Shown here piece by piece: positions 24,405-33,132 of a DNA stretch of 64,000 bases. This DNA comes from VXNE01 sp965208745 (GTDB lineage: Bacteria; Pseudomonadota; Gammaproteobacteria; Pseudomonadales; Azotimanducaceae), in contig CBDBPN010000004.1 in the NCBI GenBank assembly GCA_965208745.1, positions 2,108,001 to 2,172,000 of the forward strand, written 5' to 3'. The notes below the pieces were generated by a model. The model did not search any database, was not told where the DNA came from, and saw only the letters and a list, made by a program, of their open reading frames with translations. Made by a program: the position numbers and the translations under genes. The first letter of the stretch is position 1, and every line of letters starts with the position of its first letter.

Positions 24405-26333
24405 ATGAGCGATATCACCCGACGGGACTTCGTAAACGGCATGGCCATCAGCCTCGCCGCCGGGAGCGCGTTGTCTCCCCTGCAGGCAGCGGCGCGGGGG
24501 CTGCTGTCGCCCGATGCGCTTGGCCCCGACTACTACCCACCGCGGCTGACCGGCATGCGCGGCTCCCACGTGGGCTCGTTCGAGGTTGCGCACGCGGTGG
24601 GGCGTGAGGGCCGCAGGTACGAGCCACCGGTCGAGCAGACGGACGCGACGTACGGCCTGGTGGTCGTCGGAGGCGGGCTTTCCGGTCTCGCGGCCGCGTG
24701 GTTCTTCCGCGAGGCGGCTGGACGGGAAGCGAAGATCCTCGTGCTCGACAACCACGACGACTTCGGCGGGCACGCCAAGCAGGTCGAGTTCGAAGTGGGC
24801 GGACGCCGCCTCATCTCCTACGGAGGGAGCCAGACCCTTGAACAGGGCAACATCCCGCCCGCCGCGAAGCGCCTGTTGCGCGCCGTGGGGTTCGAGGCCG
24901 CACCGTTCGAGGAGTACTTCGACCGGGCCTTCTATGAGAAGTACATGCAACCGGGCATCTTCTTCGACGGCGACCGGTATGGCGAGAGCAGGCTCGTCGG
25001 AAGCCCCATGGGGACGCTTGCCGACTTTGTTGGCGTGGAACGCTCCCACGACTACGCGGCGATGATCGCGGAGTTCCCGGTATCTGATGCGGCGAAGCGG
25101 CAGCTCACCGGTCTCTTTGCCGCGGCTCCGGAGTCGGTCTATCCGAACTTGTCGGGGGAGATGGCGCTGCGGAAGATGATGACGCAGTCCTACGAGACCT
25201 TCGTACGGGAGGAGCATGGGCTCGGGGACGAGGCGTGCGGTGTGCTGCGCGACTATCTGAAGGGCCCGGGCACCCAGCTCGGCCTCGACTCGGTCAATGT
25301 CGTGACAGGCGGCCTCTTCACCAATCTGCCGATTCCGGGCGTCATGGGTCTTGGCGACGACATGGTGCAGATGCTGGGCCTTGGCGCGTCCGGCGGCCCG
25401 AGCGACGCATACATCCATCACTTCCCCGGGGGCAACTCGGGCCTCGCCCGGTTGATCGTGCGTGACCTCATCCCGGAGGTCGCCCCGGGCAGCACCCAGG
25501 AAGACATGGTGCTGGCCCGGTTCGACTACGCGCGGCTGGACGACCCGGGAAGCCCGGTGCGCGTTCGCCTGAACAGCACCGCGGTGGACGTGCGCCACGG
25601 CGCGGATGGAAGGGCCGTCGACGTGACTTACGTACAGGCTGGAGAGGTCCACCGCGTGCGCGGCGGCCATTGCGTGATGGCCTGCTACAACCACGTGCTG
25701 CCATGGATCTGCCCGGAGATGGGCGAGGAACAGAAGACCGCCCTGCGCTACGCCTCCAAGACGCCGTTCGCCTACACGCAGGTGGCGCTGCGCAACTGGC
25801 GCGCCATCGAGAAGAGCGGGCACGGGATGGTCTACTCGCCGGGCGCCTTCGTCTCGGAGTTCTGGCTGGACTTCCCGGTCAGCATGGGCGGTTACGAGTA
25901 CCCGAAGGACCCGGGCGGTCCCACGGTTCTCACGGCGTACCCGATCGAGACTCCGGACCGGAGCGGTCTGTCACCGCGCGAACAGTTCCGCGTGGGGCGC
26001 GCGGCGATGCTCGCGCGGCCGTTCGCGGAATACGAGGCCGCGATCCTTACCCAGTTGGACAAGGTGTGGGGCCCGTACGGCATGGACCCGGCGCGCGACG
26101 TGGCCGCCATCACCGTCAACCGCTGGCCGCACGGGTACGCCTACACCTACGACCCGCTCTGGGATCCGCCGGAGTACGACACTTTCGCCGACACGGGCCC
26201 CCACGTCGCGGGCCGAGCCCAAATGAACCGCGTGTCGATCGCCAACTCCGACGCGGGAGCCATGGCGCTGGTGCAGACGGCGATGGACCAGGGCCATCGG
26301 GCGGTGGCGGAGCAGCTCGCGATAGCGGGTTAG
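24405..26333 (+). CDS. spdH: Spermidine dehydrogenase-like FAD oxidoreductase
   Basis: A 642-residue flavoprotein resembling SpdH, which oxidises spermidine to 1,3-diaminopropane and 4-aminobutanal. The N-terminus SDITRRDFVNGMAISLAAGS has a twin-arginine export pattern, so a periplasmic location is likely. YPPRLTGMRGSHVGSFEVAH is the SpdH-specific segment before the FAD motif LVVVGGGLSGLAAAWF (GGGLSG at 89-94). HHFPGGNSGLARLIVR and the C-terminal RVSIANSDAGAMALVQTAMD are also typical. The ribosome site GGGGAG lies about 10 bases before the ATG. Polyamine as substrate is inferred from family resemblance only. Confidence 0.82.
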   Translation: MSDITRRDFVNGMAISLAAGSALSPLQAAARGLLSPDALGPDYYPPRLTGMRGSHVGSFEVAHAVGREGRRYEPPVEQTDATYGLVVVGGGLSGLAAAWFFREAAGREAKILVLDNHDDFGGHAKQVEFEVGGRRLISYGGSQTLEQGNIPPAAKRLLRAVGFEAAPFEEYFDRAFYEKYMQPGIFFDGDRYGESRLVGSPMGTLADFVGVERSHDYAAMIAEFPVSDAAKRQLTGLFAAAPESVYPNLSGEMALRKMMTQSYETFVREEHGLGDEACGVLRDYLKGPGTQLGLDSVNVVTGGLFTNLPIPGVMGLGDDMVQMLGLGASGGPSDAYIHHFPGGNSGLARLIVRDLIPEVAPGSTQEDMVLARFDYARLDDPGSPVRVRLNSTAVDVRHGADGRAVDVTYVQAGEVHRVRGGHCVMACYNHVLPWICPEMGEEQKTALRYASKTPFAYTQVALRNWRAIEKSGHGMVYSPGAFVSEFWLDFPVSMGGYEYPKDPGGPTVLTAYPIETPDRSGLSPREQFRVGRAAMLARPFAEYEAAILTQLDKVWGPYGMDPARDVAAITVNRWPHGYAYTYDPLWDPPEYDTFADTGPHVAGRAQMNRVSIANSDAGAMALVQTAMDQGHRAVAEQLAIAG

Positions 26334-26417
26334 GTGCCGGCCCCGTAGAATCGTGTGGATCGTACGGTCGTCAAGGCCCGGCCACATACTGATCGAGGAG
26401 GGGCGCGCCGCGTAGGA

Positions 26418-26768
26418 ATGAAAGACGTGAGCGTTCAGGAGCTTGCGGCCAATCCGTCGGGAGCGCTGCGGGCGTTGCGGGACGGGCCGATCACGGTGCT
26501 CGGCCCGGGCGGTCCGGAGGCCGTTTTGGTGCACTTGCAAGACCCTCTGCTCGCGGAGCGGGGCGTCAAGCTCGGACTGGCAACAGCGCTGTATCGCGAT
26601 CGGTGTCTGTCGCTGGGACTCGCGGCGCGCTTGGCCGGCCTCGAGACCGTCGCGTCCATCCAGCACGTCTCACGCCGGGGCATTCCAGTCGTCACGGACT
26701 CCTCCGCGACTGTCGCGGAAGACGTGGACGCTATCGCAGGGTGGGAGCAATCGGGCGGCGACGCATGA
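26418..26768 (+). CDS. UPF0175-type antitoxin with Phd-like N-terminus
   Basis: 116 residues. The N-terminal part MKDVSVQELAANPSGALRAL with PITVLGPGG and PEAVLVHLQ looks like a Phd/YefM DNA-binding antitoxin. The C-terminal part LGLATALYRDRCLSLGLAARLAGL with RRGIPVV is the UPF0175 helix-turn-helix. Such proteins usually pair with a DUF3368 PIN toxin encoded immediately downstream. No PIN gene follows; only a 56-codon ORF overlapping by ATGA. The ATG at 26418 has a purine-rich AGGA upstream. Probably an orphaned or reassigned antitoxin at the border of the type III restriction locus. Confidence 0.68.
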   Translation: MKDVSVQELAANPSGALRALRDGPITVLGPGGPEAVLVHLQDPLLAERGVKLGLATALYRDRCLSLGLAARLAGLETVASIQHVSRRGIPVVTDSSATVAEDVDAIAGWEQSGGDA

Positions 26769-26935
26769 TCGATCAGGTGCGGAACGGCGTCCGGACGCGA
26801 GCTTCCATGGACGTTCATACAGTAGTTGGCGTAACATTGGATGACCCAGACGAAGGCGACCGCCGTTCTTCGATGCGCCCGCTAGCCCCGCAGGGCGACA
26901 TCGAACGTCACGATTGGCACGACAGGAGCGCGTGA
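26765..26935 (+). CDS. Small ORF overlapping antitoxin, unknown
   Basis: 56 codons beginning with an ATG that overlaps the antitoxin stop (ATGA) and ending just after a possible GTG start of the mod gene. The product MIDQVRNGVRTRASMDVHTV and onward matches nothing recognised and is hydrophilic. The four-base overlap argues for coupling, but the length is short and codon use is weak, so it may be non-coding or the stub of a lost toxin gene. Confidence 0.25.
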   Translation: MIDQVRNGVRTRASMDVHTVVGVTLDDPDEGDRRSSMRPLAPQGDIERHDWHDRSA

Positions 26936-28576
26936 GGGTGCCATCGCTACAGTTCAAAGGCCGCGTCTTCGTCGAGAACCACCATCTCGGCGTGCCTTAT
27001 CACGAGTGGATTCCCGTCCGGTCCAAGGGCATCGGCGACCGGGCCAGCCTGCACGACAATCTGATCGTTGAAGGCGACAACCTCGCGGCGCTGAAAGCCC
27101 TCCTGCCGACGCACCACGGAAAGGTCAAGTGCATCTACATCGACCCGCCGTACAACACCGGCAACGAGGGTTGGGCGTACAACGACAACGTCAACTCCCC
27201 GATGATGCAGGACTGGCTCGGCAAGGTTGTGGATCGGGACGACCTCACTCGGCACGACAAATGGTGCTGCATGATGCTCCCGCGGTTGAAGTTGTTGCGG
27301 GAGCTGCTTCGGGACGACGGGGCGATCTTCGTCTCGTGCGACGACAACGAGGTGCATCGTCTGCGGTGTCTGATGGATGAGGTTTTCGGGGAGGAGAACG
27401 CGCTTACGACCATCATCTGGCAGAAGATATTCTCCCCAAAGAACACGGCCAAGCATTTCTCAGAAGACCATGACTTCATCGTCGCTTACGCGAGGAACAA
27501 AGAGGCATGGACGCCGAATCTACTCGAACGAAGCGCACAGGCCGAGGGCAGATACAAGAACCCGGACAATGATCCACGCGGTCCTTGGTCGTCAAGCGAC
27601 CTCACGGCGCGTAACCCCTATGGAGAAGGGACATACGAAGTCACAAGCCCCTCCGGAAAGACGTTTTCGGCCATCTGTCGGAAACTACTTTCGAGTGAAG
27701 AAAGCAAAGTTCCTTGAGTTAGATAAGGAAGGGAGGATCTGGTGGGGGAAACGCGGTGCCAGCATGCCGCGGCTCAAGCGGTACCTGTCCGACGTGAAGG
27801 AAGGCGTGGTCCCCCAGACGCTGTGGCTACATCAGGAGGCGGGACACACTCAGGAGGCGAAGAAGGAACTGGTGTCGATTCTGGACTTCGAAAGATCTGA
27901 GGACGTGTTCGACACTGTTAAACCCACAAGGCTCATCCGACGTATCCTACAGATCGCGAGTGATAAGGACTCGATCATGTTGGACTCCTTCGCCGGTTCG
28001 GGCACGACGGCACATGCTGTACTGGCGCTGAATAGGCAAGATGGCGGGAGTCGGCGTTTCGTCCTTGTCGAGTGTGAGGACTATGTAGACTCCATCACGG
28101 CCGAGCGCGTGTCACGCGTCATCAAGGGAGTTCCGACAGCGAAGGACGAGTTGCTCAAGGCGGGTCTCGGCGGCACGTTCAGCTACTTCAAGTTGGGCAA
28201 CCCGATGCGGCAGGAGTCGATCCTGGACGGCTCGCGTTTGCCGGAGTATGAGGCCTTGGCGAGCTACGTCTTCTTCACGGCGACCGGCCTGGAGTTCGAC
28301 CGTGGCGAGATGGACCGGGAGCGATGGTTCATCGGCCGCAGCCAGAACTACGACGTTTATCTGATCTACGAGGACGACATTGAGAAGCTCAAGGATATGG
28401 CGCTGACGCTGGACGTGGCCAGAAAGCTCCCGGGCTCGGACCGCAACAAGCTCGTCTTCGCGCCCACCAAATACATGGATGGGGAGTTCCTACACCGCTA
28501 CCGGATTACGTTCCAGCAACTGCCATTCCAGATTTACCAGACATTCGACAGGATCGCCGCCGATAGCTCCGATTGA
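26932..28576 (+). pseudogene. mod: Type III restriction-modification methyltransferase (Mod), frameshifted
   Basis: Beta-class adenine-N6 DNA methyltransferase that recognises and marks the type III site and is required for Res cleavage. The first frame (to 27717) holds NLIVEGDNLAALKALLP and IYIDPPYNTGN with DPPY at about 71-74. The second frame (from about 27665 to 28576) holds VGNYFRVKKAKFLELDKEGR, PRLKRYLSDVKEGVVPQTLW and the SAM motif DSFAGSGTTAHA. The parts meet near a TTTT run at about 27664-27667, where one inserted or lost base would explain the switch. As read, Mod would stop after about 262 residues without the SAM motif. GTG at 26932 is the preferred start; TTG at 26914 and GTG at 26938 are alternatives. 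The stop overlaps res by TTGA. Confidence 0.8.
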
Positions 28577-31116
28577 CCGACGTGATACTCAAGGACTACC
28601 AGCAGCGGGCATTAGCGACGATCCAACGGTACCTGGAGATCGTGGCGGAGGCACGCGAGAAATCTGCTGGGATCCTTGAGATAGACCCGACGTACGACTG
28701 GGCGCGGGCTGCGTGGGAAAAGGGCGTTCGGGAGAATGCGATTCCGTCTTCCTCCTATCAGCCGCGAAAGACCGGGCTGGGAGAGCCGCTACCGACGGTC
28801 TGCCTGAAGATCCCGACCGGTGGTGGCAAAACGTTGCTCGCGACGAAGGTGGTGGACCTCGTGGGCATCCACTATCGCAAACAGCAGACGGGGCTGGTCT
28901 TATGGATCGTGCCTACCACGCAGATCTACAGCCAGACGATTCGGGCGCTCAAGGACCGCGATCATCCTTACCGCCAGCAACTCGACTTGGCGTCGGCAGC
29001 ACGTACGTTGATCCTGGAGAAGAGCAGCCGTTTCGGCCCGGCCGACGTGGCCGAGAACCTCTGCGTGCTGATGCTGATGCTGCCGTCGGCCAACCGCGAG
29101 ACCAAAGACACGCTCCGCATGTTTCGCGATAGCGGCGGCTTTGATCGCTTCTTCCCGTCGGACGAAGACGTGGCGGCGCAGGAAGAGCTGCTGGAGCGAG
29201 TGCCGAATCTCGACACGTTCGATGAGAGCGCCTTCTGGGGAACGCACGTCAAGACCTCCCTTGGGAACACGCTGCGGCTACTCAAGCCCCTGATCGTCCT
29301 TGACGAAGGGCACAAGGCCTACAGCCCCAATGCGAAGAAGACGCTGGAGGGCTTCAATCCGTCGATGATCGTCGAGTTGTCCGCGACGCCCCCGCGCGGG
29401 GCCAACGTGCTCGTCGACATCCGCGGCCGGGAACTCCACGCCGAAGAGATGATCAAGCTCGATCTCCACATCAGGAACCGGGCGAGTGCGAGTTGGCAGG
29501 ACACGCTGCTGGCCTCCATCGAGCATCGTGATCGGCTGGAGGAACAGGCCCGCGAACATCATGCGCGAACGGGCGTGTACATCCGGCCCATCTGCGTGAT
29601 TCAGGTGGAGCGAACGGGTCGCGAACAGCGGCGGCCGGGCGTCGTGCACGCGGACGACGTTCGGGATTACCTGCTGCGTCACGGCAACATCCGCGAGGAA
29701 ATGGTCGCCGTCAAGACGAGTCAGAAAGACGAGCTCAAGGACGTGGACCAACTCGGTGGCTTGCTGTCGCCGGAGTGTCCGATTCGCTTCATCATCACCA
29801 AGCAGGCGCTGCAGGAGGGTTGGGATTGCGCGTTCGCATACGTGCTGACCATCCTTACGAACCCGAGTTCGAGGAGCGCCCTGACGCAACTAGTTGGGCG
29901 AATCCTCCGCCAGCCCTACGCAAAGAAAACCCACGTGGCGGCGTTGGACGAGTGCTACGTGTTCTGCTATCAGCGTCGCGGCACGGAACTCTTGCAGGAG
30001 GTCCGCAGGGGCTTCGGACTCGAAGGGTTGCATGGCCTGGAAGGGAAGATCGTCGCCGACGAAGAGGGCTCGCCCGAGGTCGCTCCGACGGTCACTCTCT
30101 TGCAGCGTGAGCAGTTCCGGGCGGCGACGCGTGACCTCGTGCTTCCCGCCTTCATGATTGAGGACGATGGAGAGTGGCGGCTCGTACACCACGAAGCCGA
30201 CATCCTGAGCCGGGTGCCTTGGGACGCTGTCGACGTGAGCCCGCTCTACGATCTCACGCTTGGCGAGGGACGAAGCGACTTCGACCTTAGCACCGGTTTG
30301 GAGGCCGAGGCCCTGGAGCCCGATCCGGAGATACAGAGTGCCGCCCCCCGTGACACAAGCGAAATCGACTACTACTTTGCGGCGAGCCACTTGCTCGACG
30401 TGATGCCTAATCCCTGGCGCGGCAGCGAGTTGGCCCGACGCGTGTTCGGGGGGCTGCTCGAGAAGCACTCTCACGATCGGGTCGCCGCGAACTACGTCTT
30501 CGTGCTGGAGGAGTTGCGCAAGCACTTGGCGACCGAGTTGGATCGGCTCGCCCAAGGGGTCTTTCGCGGGCTCCTCGCCTCCGGGGCAATGCGGTTCATC
30601 GTCGTGGCCGAAGACCTGAAGTTCAACCGGCTGCCGGTCAAGATCGAGACCGTGCAGGGCAAGCAGGCGAACCGCGAGGACGGCACGCAGTACCAGCGGG
30701 GTCTGTTCGACACGGTCTACGAGGACGAACTGAACGGCTTGGAGAACAAGGTCGCCACGTATCTCGACCAACAGGAGCGCCTGTTTTTCTGGTACCGCAA
30801 CAGGGCCCGCAAGGACTACTACGTACAGGGATGGCGGCCGGGCAAGATCTACGCGGACTTCGTCTTCACGCTACGTGCTGACGAACCGGACGCCGACGAC
30901 GAGCTACATCGAGTCTTCGTCGTCGAAACGAAGGGACTGCACCTTAAGCACGCTGGGGACACGGATTACAAGCGGCACGTCTTCGACATTTGCTCCGAAC
31001 ACGCTGCCAGGCGGCGTTGGGCGGAGTTCGTTCCCGCCATGCGCGACAAGGTGATGAAGTTCGAGATCGTGGACGAAGAGGAATGGGAGAAGCGGCTGAA
31101 TGTCCTGCTCGCATGA
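28573..31116 (+). CDS. res: Type III restriction enzyme Res subunit
   Basis: 847-residue helicase-nuclease that with Mod2 translocates or diffuses along DNA and cuts between two head-to-head sites. Superfamily 2 motifs: Walker A KIPTGGGKTLLA (81-87), DEGHKAYSP, VELSATPP, FIITKQALQEGWDCAFAYVL and QLVGRILRQPYA. The C-terminal nuclease core is visible as KIYADFVFTL and VFVVETKGLHL, a PD-(D/E)xK pattern. The start is a TTG overlapping the mod stop (TTGA); a GTG at 28582 is possible. Intact, but dependent on the frameshifted Mod for specificity, so the system is probably inactive unless the mod shift is an artefact. Confidence 0.9.
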   Translation: MTDVILKDYQQRALATIQRYLEIVAEAREKSAGILEIDPTYDWARAAWEKGVRENAIPSSSYQPRKTGLGEPLPTVCLKIPTGGGKTLLATKVVDLVGIHYRKQQTGLVLWIVPTTQIYSQTIRALKDRDHPYRQQLDLASAARTLILEKSSRFGPADVAENLCVLMLMLPSANRETKDTLRMFRDSGGFDRFFPSDEDVAAQEELLERVPNLDTFDESAFWGTHVKTSLGNTLRLLKPLIVLDEGHKAYSPNAKKTLEGFNPSMIVELSATPPRGANVLVDIRGRELHAEEMIKLDLHIRNRASASWQDTLLASIEHRDRLEEQAREHHARTGVYIRPICVIQVERTGREQRRPGVVHADDVRDYLLRHGNIREEMVAVKTSQKDELKDVDQLGGLLSPECPIRFIITKQALQEGWDCAFAYVLTILTNPSSRSALTQLVGRILRQPYAKKTHVAALDECYVFCYQRRGTELLQEVRRGFGLEGLHGLEGKIVADEEGSPEVAPTVTLLQREQFRAATRDLVLPAFMIEDDGEWRLVHHEADILSRVPWDAVDVSPLYDLTLGEGRSDFDLSTGLEAEALEPDPEIQSAAPRDTSEIDYYFAASHLLDVMPNPWRGSELARRVFGGLLEKHSHDRVAANYVFVLEELRKHLATELDRLAQGVFRGLLASGAMRFIVVAEDLKFNRLPVKIETVQGKQANREDGTQYQRGLFDTVYEDELNGLENKVATYLDQQERLFFWYRNRARKDYYVQGWRPGKIYADFVFTLRADEPDADDELHRVFVVETKGLHLKHAGDTDYKRHVFDICSEHAARRRWAEFVPAMRDKVMKFEIVDEEEWEKRLNVLLA

Positions 31117-31374
31117 GTACTGGCTGGTGTAGCCGCTTGCGACTGTCGAAAAGGGCTGATGGTACTCGGCCCAGAAGGTCGTCTTGAAAGGGATCGGCCT
31201 CCGGCGCTTCAATGAGGGGCAGTGAATCTGGGGGCGGTCGGTCATGAGTTGTCCTTTCCTTGGTCGTACCGGGGTTTTAGGAGAATTTGGCACGAGAACG
31301 CGTATACGGTCACCATCCGACCATCGGGTGCTGGTGAACGTCGGAAGACACTGCGGTCGTCGGAGGATGCCCGA

Positions 31375-31941
31375 TCACGGTCTCGGCAACGTCACCCCCC
31401 GCTGCCCCTGGTACTTCCCACCGCGGTCCCGGTAGCTCGTGTCGCACGCTTCGTCCGCCTGGATGAAGACGAGCTGCGAGACCCCCTCGTTGGCGTAGAT
31501 CTTCGCCGGCAGGTTCGTGGTGTTCGAGAACTCGAGGGTGACGTGTCCCTCCCACTCGGGCTCGAGGGGCGTGACGTTGACGATGATGCCGCAGCGCGCA
31601 TACGTGGACTTGCCGACGCAGAGGGTCAGCACGTCCCGGGGAATGCGGAAATACTCGACGGTGCTCGCGAGGGCGAACGAGTTGGGCGGGACGATGCAGC
31701 TCTCGCCCTCGATGTCCACGAAGCTGCGTTCGTCGAAGGCCTTCGGGTCGACGACGGCGGAGTGGATGTTCGTGAATACCTTGAAGGACGGCGCGCAGCG
31801 CACGTCGTAGCCGTAGCTCGAGGTGCCGTAGGAGATGACCTTGCGGTCCTCCACCATGCGCACCTGGCCGGGCTCGAACGGCTCGATCATGCCATGTTCG
31901 AGGGCCATCTCCCGGATCCACCGGTCGGAACGGATGGTCAA
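31375..31941 (-). CDS. dcd: dCTP deaminase
   Basis: Deaminates dCTP to dUTP for thymidylate synthesis; homotrimer in the cytoplasm. 188 residues, the length of the Pseudomonas-type enzyme. EHGMIEPFEPGQVR, SYGTSSYGYDVRC, GKSTYARCGIIVNVTPLEPE and LEFSNTTNLPAKIYANEGV are signature blocks; the glutamate in LEFSNTT is the catalytic acid. The start is a TTG at 31939-31941, giving TIRSDRWIREM, the conserved N-terminus. It lies 10 bases after apbC, as in other gammaproteobacteria. Confidence 0.92.
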   Translation of the reverse strand: MTIRSDRWIREMALEHGMIEPFEPGQVRMVEDRKVISYGTSSYGYDVRCAPSFKVFTNIHSAVVDPKAFDERSFVDIEGESCIVPPNSFALASTVEYFRIPRDVLTLCVGKSTYARCGIIVNVTPLEPEWEGHVTLEFSNTTNLPAKIYANEGVSQLVFIQADEACDTSYRDRGGKYQGQRGVTLPRP

Positions 31942-31951
31942 CGCGGGGCCC

Positions 31952-32983
31952 CTACTCCATCCGGATCGCCGGCGCGGGCGCCGCTTGTGCGAGGGTGCGC
32001 CAGAGCGCGGCGGCGCTGCGCCGGGCGCAGTCCCGGTAGAGGTCGGCGATCTCGCCTTCCGGATCGCTCGCCACGGTAGGCCGGCCGGCATCCGTCTGCT
32101 CGCGGATCTCCGGGGCCAGCGGGAACTCGCCGAGCAGCTCCGTGCCGTACTCTTCCGCGACACGCGCGCCCCCGCCGGAGCCGAACAGGTCGTGCCGCGC
32201 GCCGCAGTCCCCGCAGGCGAAATAGCTCATGTTCTCGACGACGCCCAGGATCGGGATGTTCACCTTGGAGAACATCTCGATGCCCTTGCGCGCGTCGGCC
32301 AGGGCGATGTCCTGGGGCGTCGTGACGATCACAGCGCCGCCGACGGGCACCGCCTGGGACAGGGTGAGCTGGATGTCGCCGGTGCCGGGGGGCATGTCGA
32401 CGACCAGGTAGTCGAGATCGCTCCACGCCGACTGGTTCAGCAGTTGCTGCAACGCTCCGGACACCATCGGCCCGCGCCACACCATGGGCGTCCGGTCCGT
32501 CACCAGCATGCTCATCGACATCGCCTCGATGCCGTGCGCCTTGATCGGCACGAAGAACTTCTCGTCACGCACTTCGGGGCGCCGGCCTTCCGGCACGCCG
32601 AGCATGATGCCCTGGCTCGGTCCGTAGATGTCCGCGTCGAGTACGCCGGTCTTCGCGCCGATGCGGTCGAGGGCGAGCGCGAGATTCACCGCCACCGTGG
32701 ACTTCCCGACGCCGCCCTTGCCGGAGGCGACGGCGATGACGTTCTTCGCTCCGGGGATGCCCTTCTGGGTCGGGGCGCGGAAGGTGAGGTCGAGCACGAC
32801 ATCGTCCTCGAGCCAGCCAGCCGCCGCCCGCGTGTATTCGTCTTCAAGGCCGTCCACCGGGTAGCCGAGGCACACCTCCGCGTGCCAGCGGTCGTCGAGC
32901 CGGGCCGCGCGGCGCACGGCGCCGAGTTCGCCCCAGGGGGTGCCGAGAACGGGGTCGGGGAATGTTTCGAGGGGTCGCGCCAT
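31952..32983 (-). CDS. apbC: Iron-sulfur cluster carrier protein ApbC/Mrp
   Basis: P-loop ATPase that binds and transfers Fe-S clusters. 343 residues. The deviant Walker A is VASGKGGVGKSTVAVN (about 88-95), with YLVVDMPPGTGDIQLTLSQ and TTPQDIALADARKGIEMF. The cluster-binding pair is in ENMSYFACGDCGARHDLFG. The DUF59 domain is present as the N-terminal 70 residues but is diverged. The gene is divergent from metG and leads into dcd, reproducing the conserved metG/apbC-dcd arrangement. Cytoplasmic. Confidence 0.92.
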   Translation of the reverse strand: MARPLETFPDPVLGTPWGELGAVRRAARLDDRWHAEVCLGYPVDGLEDEYTRAAAGWLEDDVVLDLTFRAPTQKGIPGAKNVIAVASGKGGVGKSTVAVNLALALDRIGAKTGVLDADIYGPSQGIMLGVPEGRRPEVRDEKFFVPIKAHGIEAMSMSMLVTDRTPMVWRGPMVSGALQQLLNQSAWSDLDYLVVDMPPGTGDIQLTLSQAVPVGGAVIVTTPQDIALADARKGIEMFSKVNIPILGVVENMSYFACGDCGARHDLFGSGGGARVAEEYGTELLGEFPLAPEIREQTDAGRPTVASDPEGEIADLYRDCARRSAAALWRTLAQAAPAPAIRME

Positions 32984-33132
32984 CGGCTCGGATTATAGGC
33001 ACGGACCGCATGCGGGGGCGGGGCACGGGCGACCACAAAGCGTCGCCCCTGTGCTCGGGAACCTGATAGAGTGCGCGCCCGAGCCGAATCGCGCGAGTTG
33101 GTTCGCTTTCGGCCCCACCCCGGGAAACCCCG

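Noticed and set aside
27660..27670. Phase-variable repeat in mod
   Set aside because: Only four T residues at the frameshift; no multi-copy simple repeat as in known phase-variable mod genes.
31117..31374. Possible small minus-strand gene or IS remnant between res and dcd
   Set aside because: A 129-codon frame exists, but half of it is antisense to res and the rest has no recognisable motif, inverted repeats or ribosome site.
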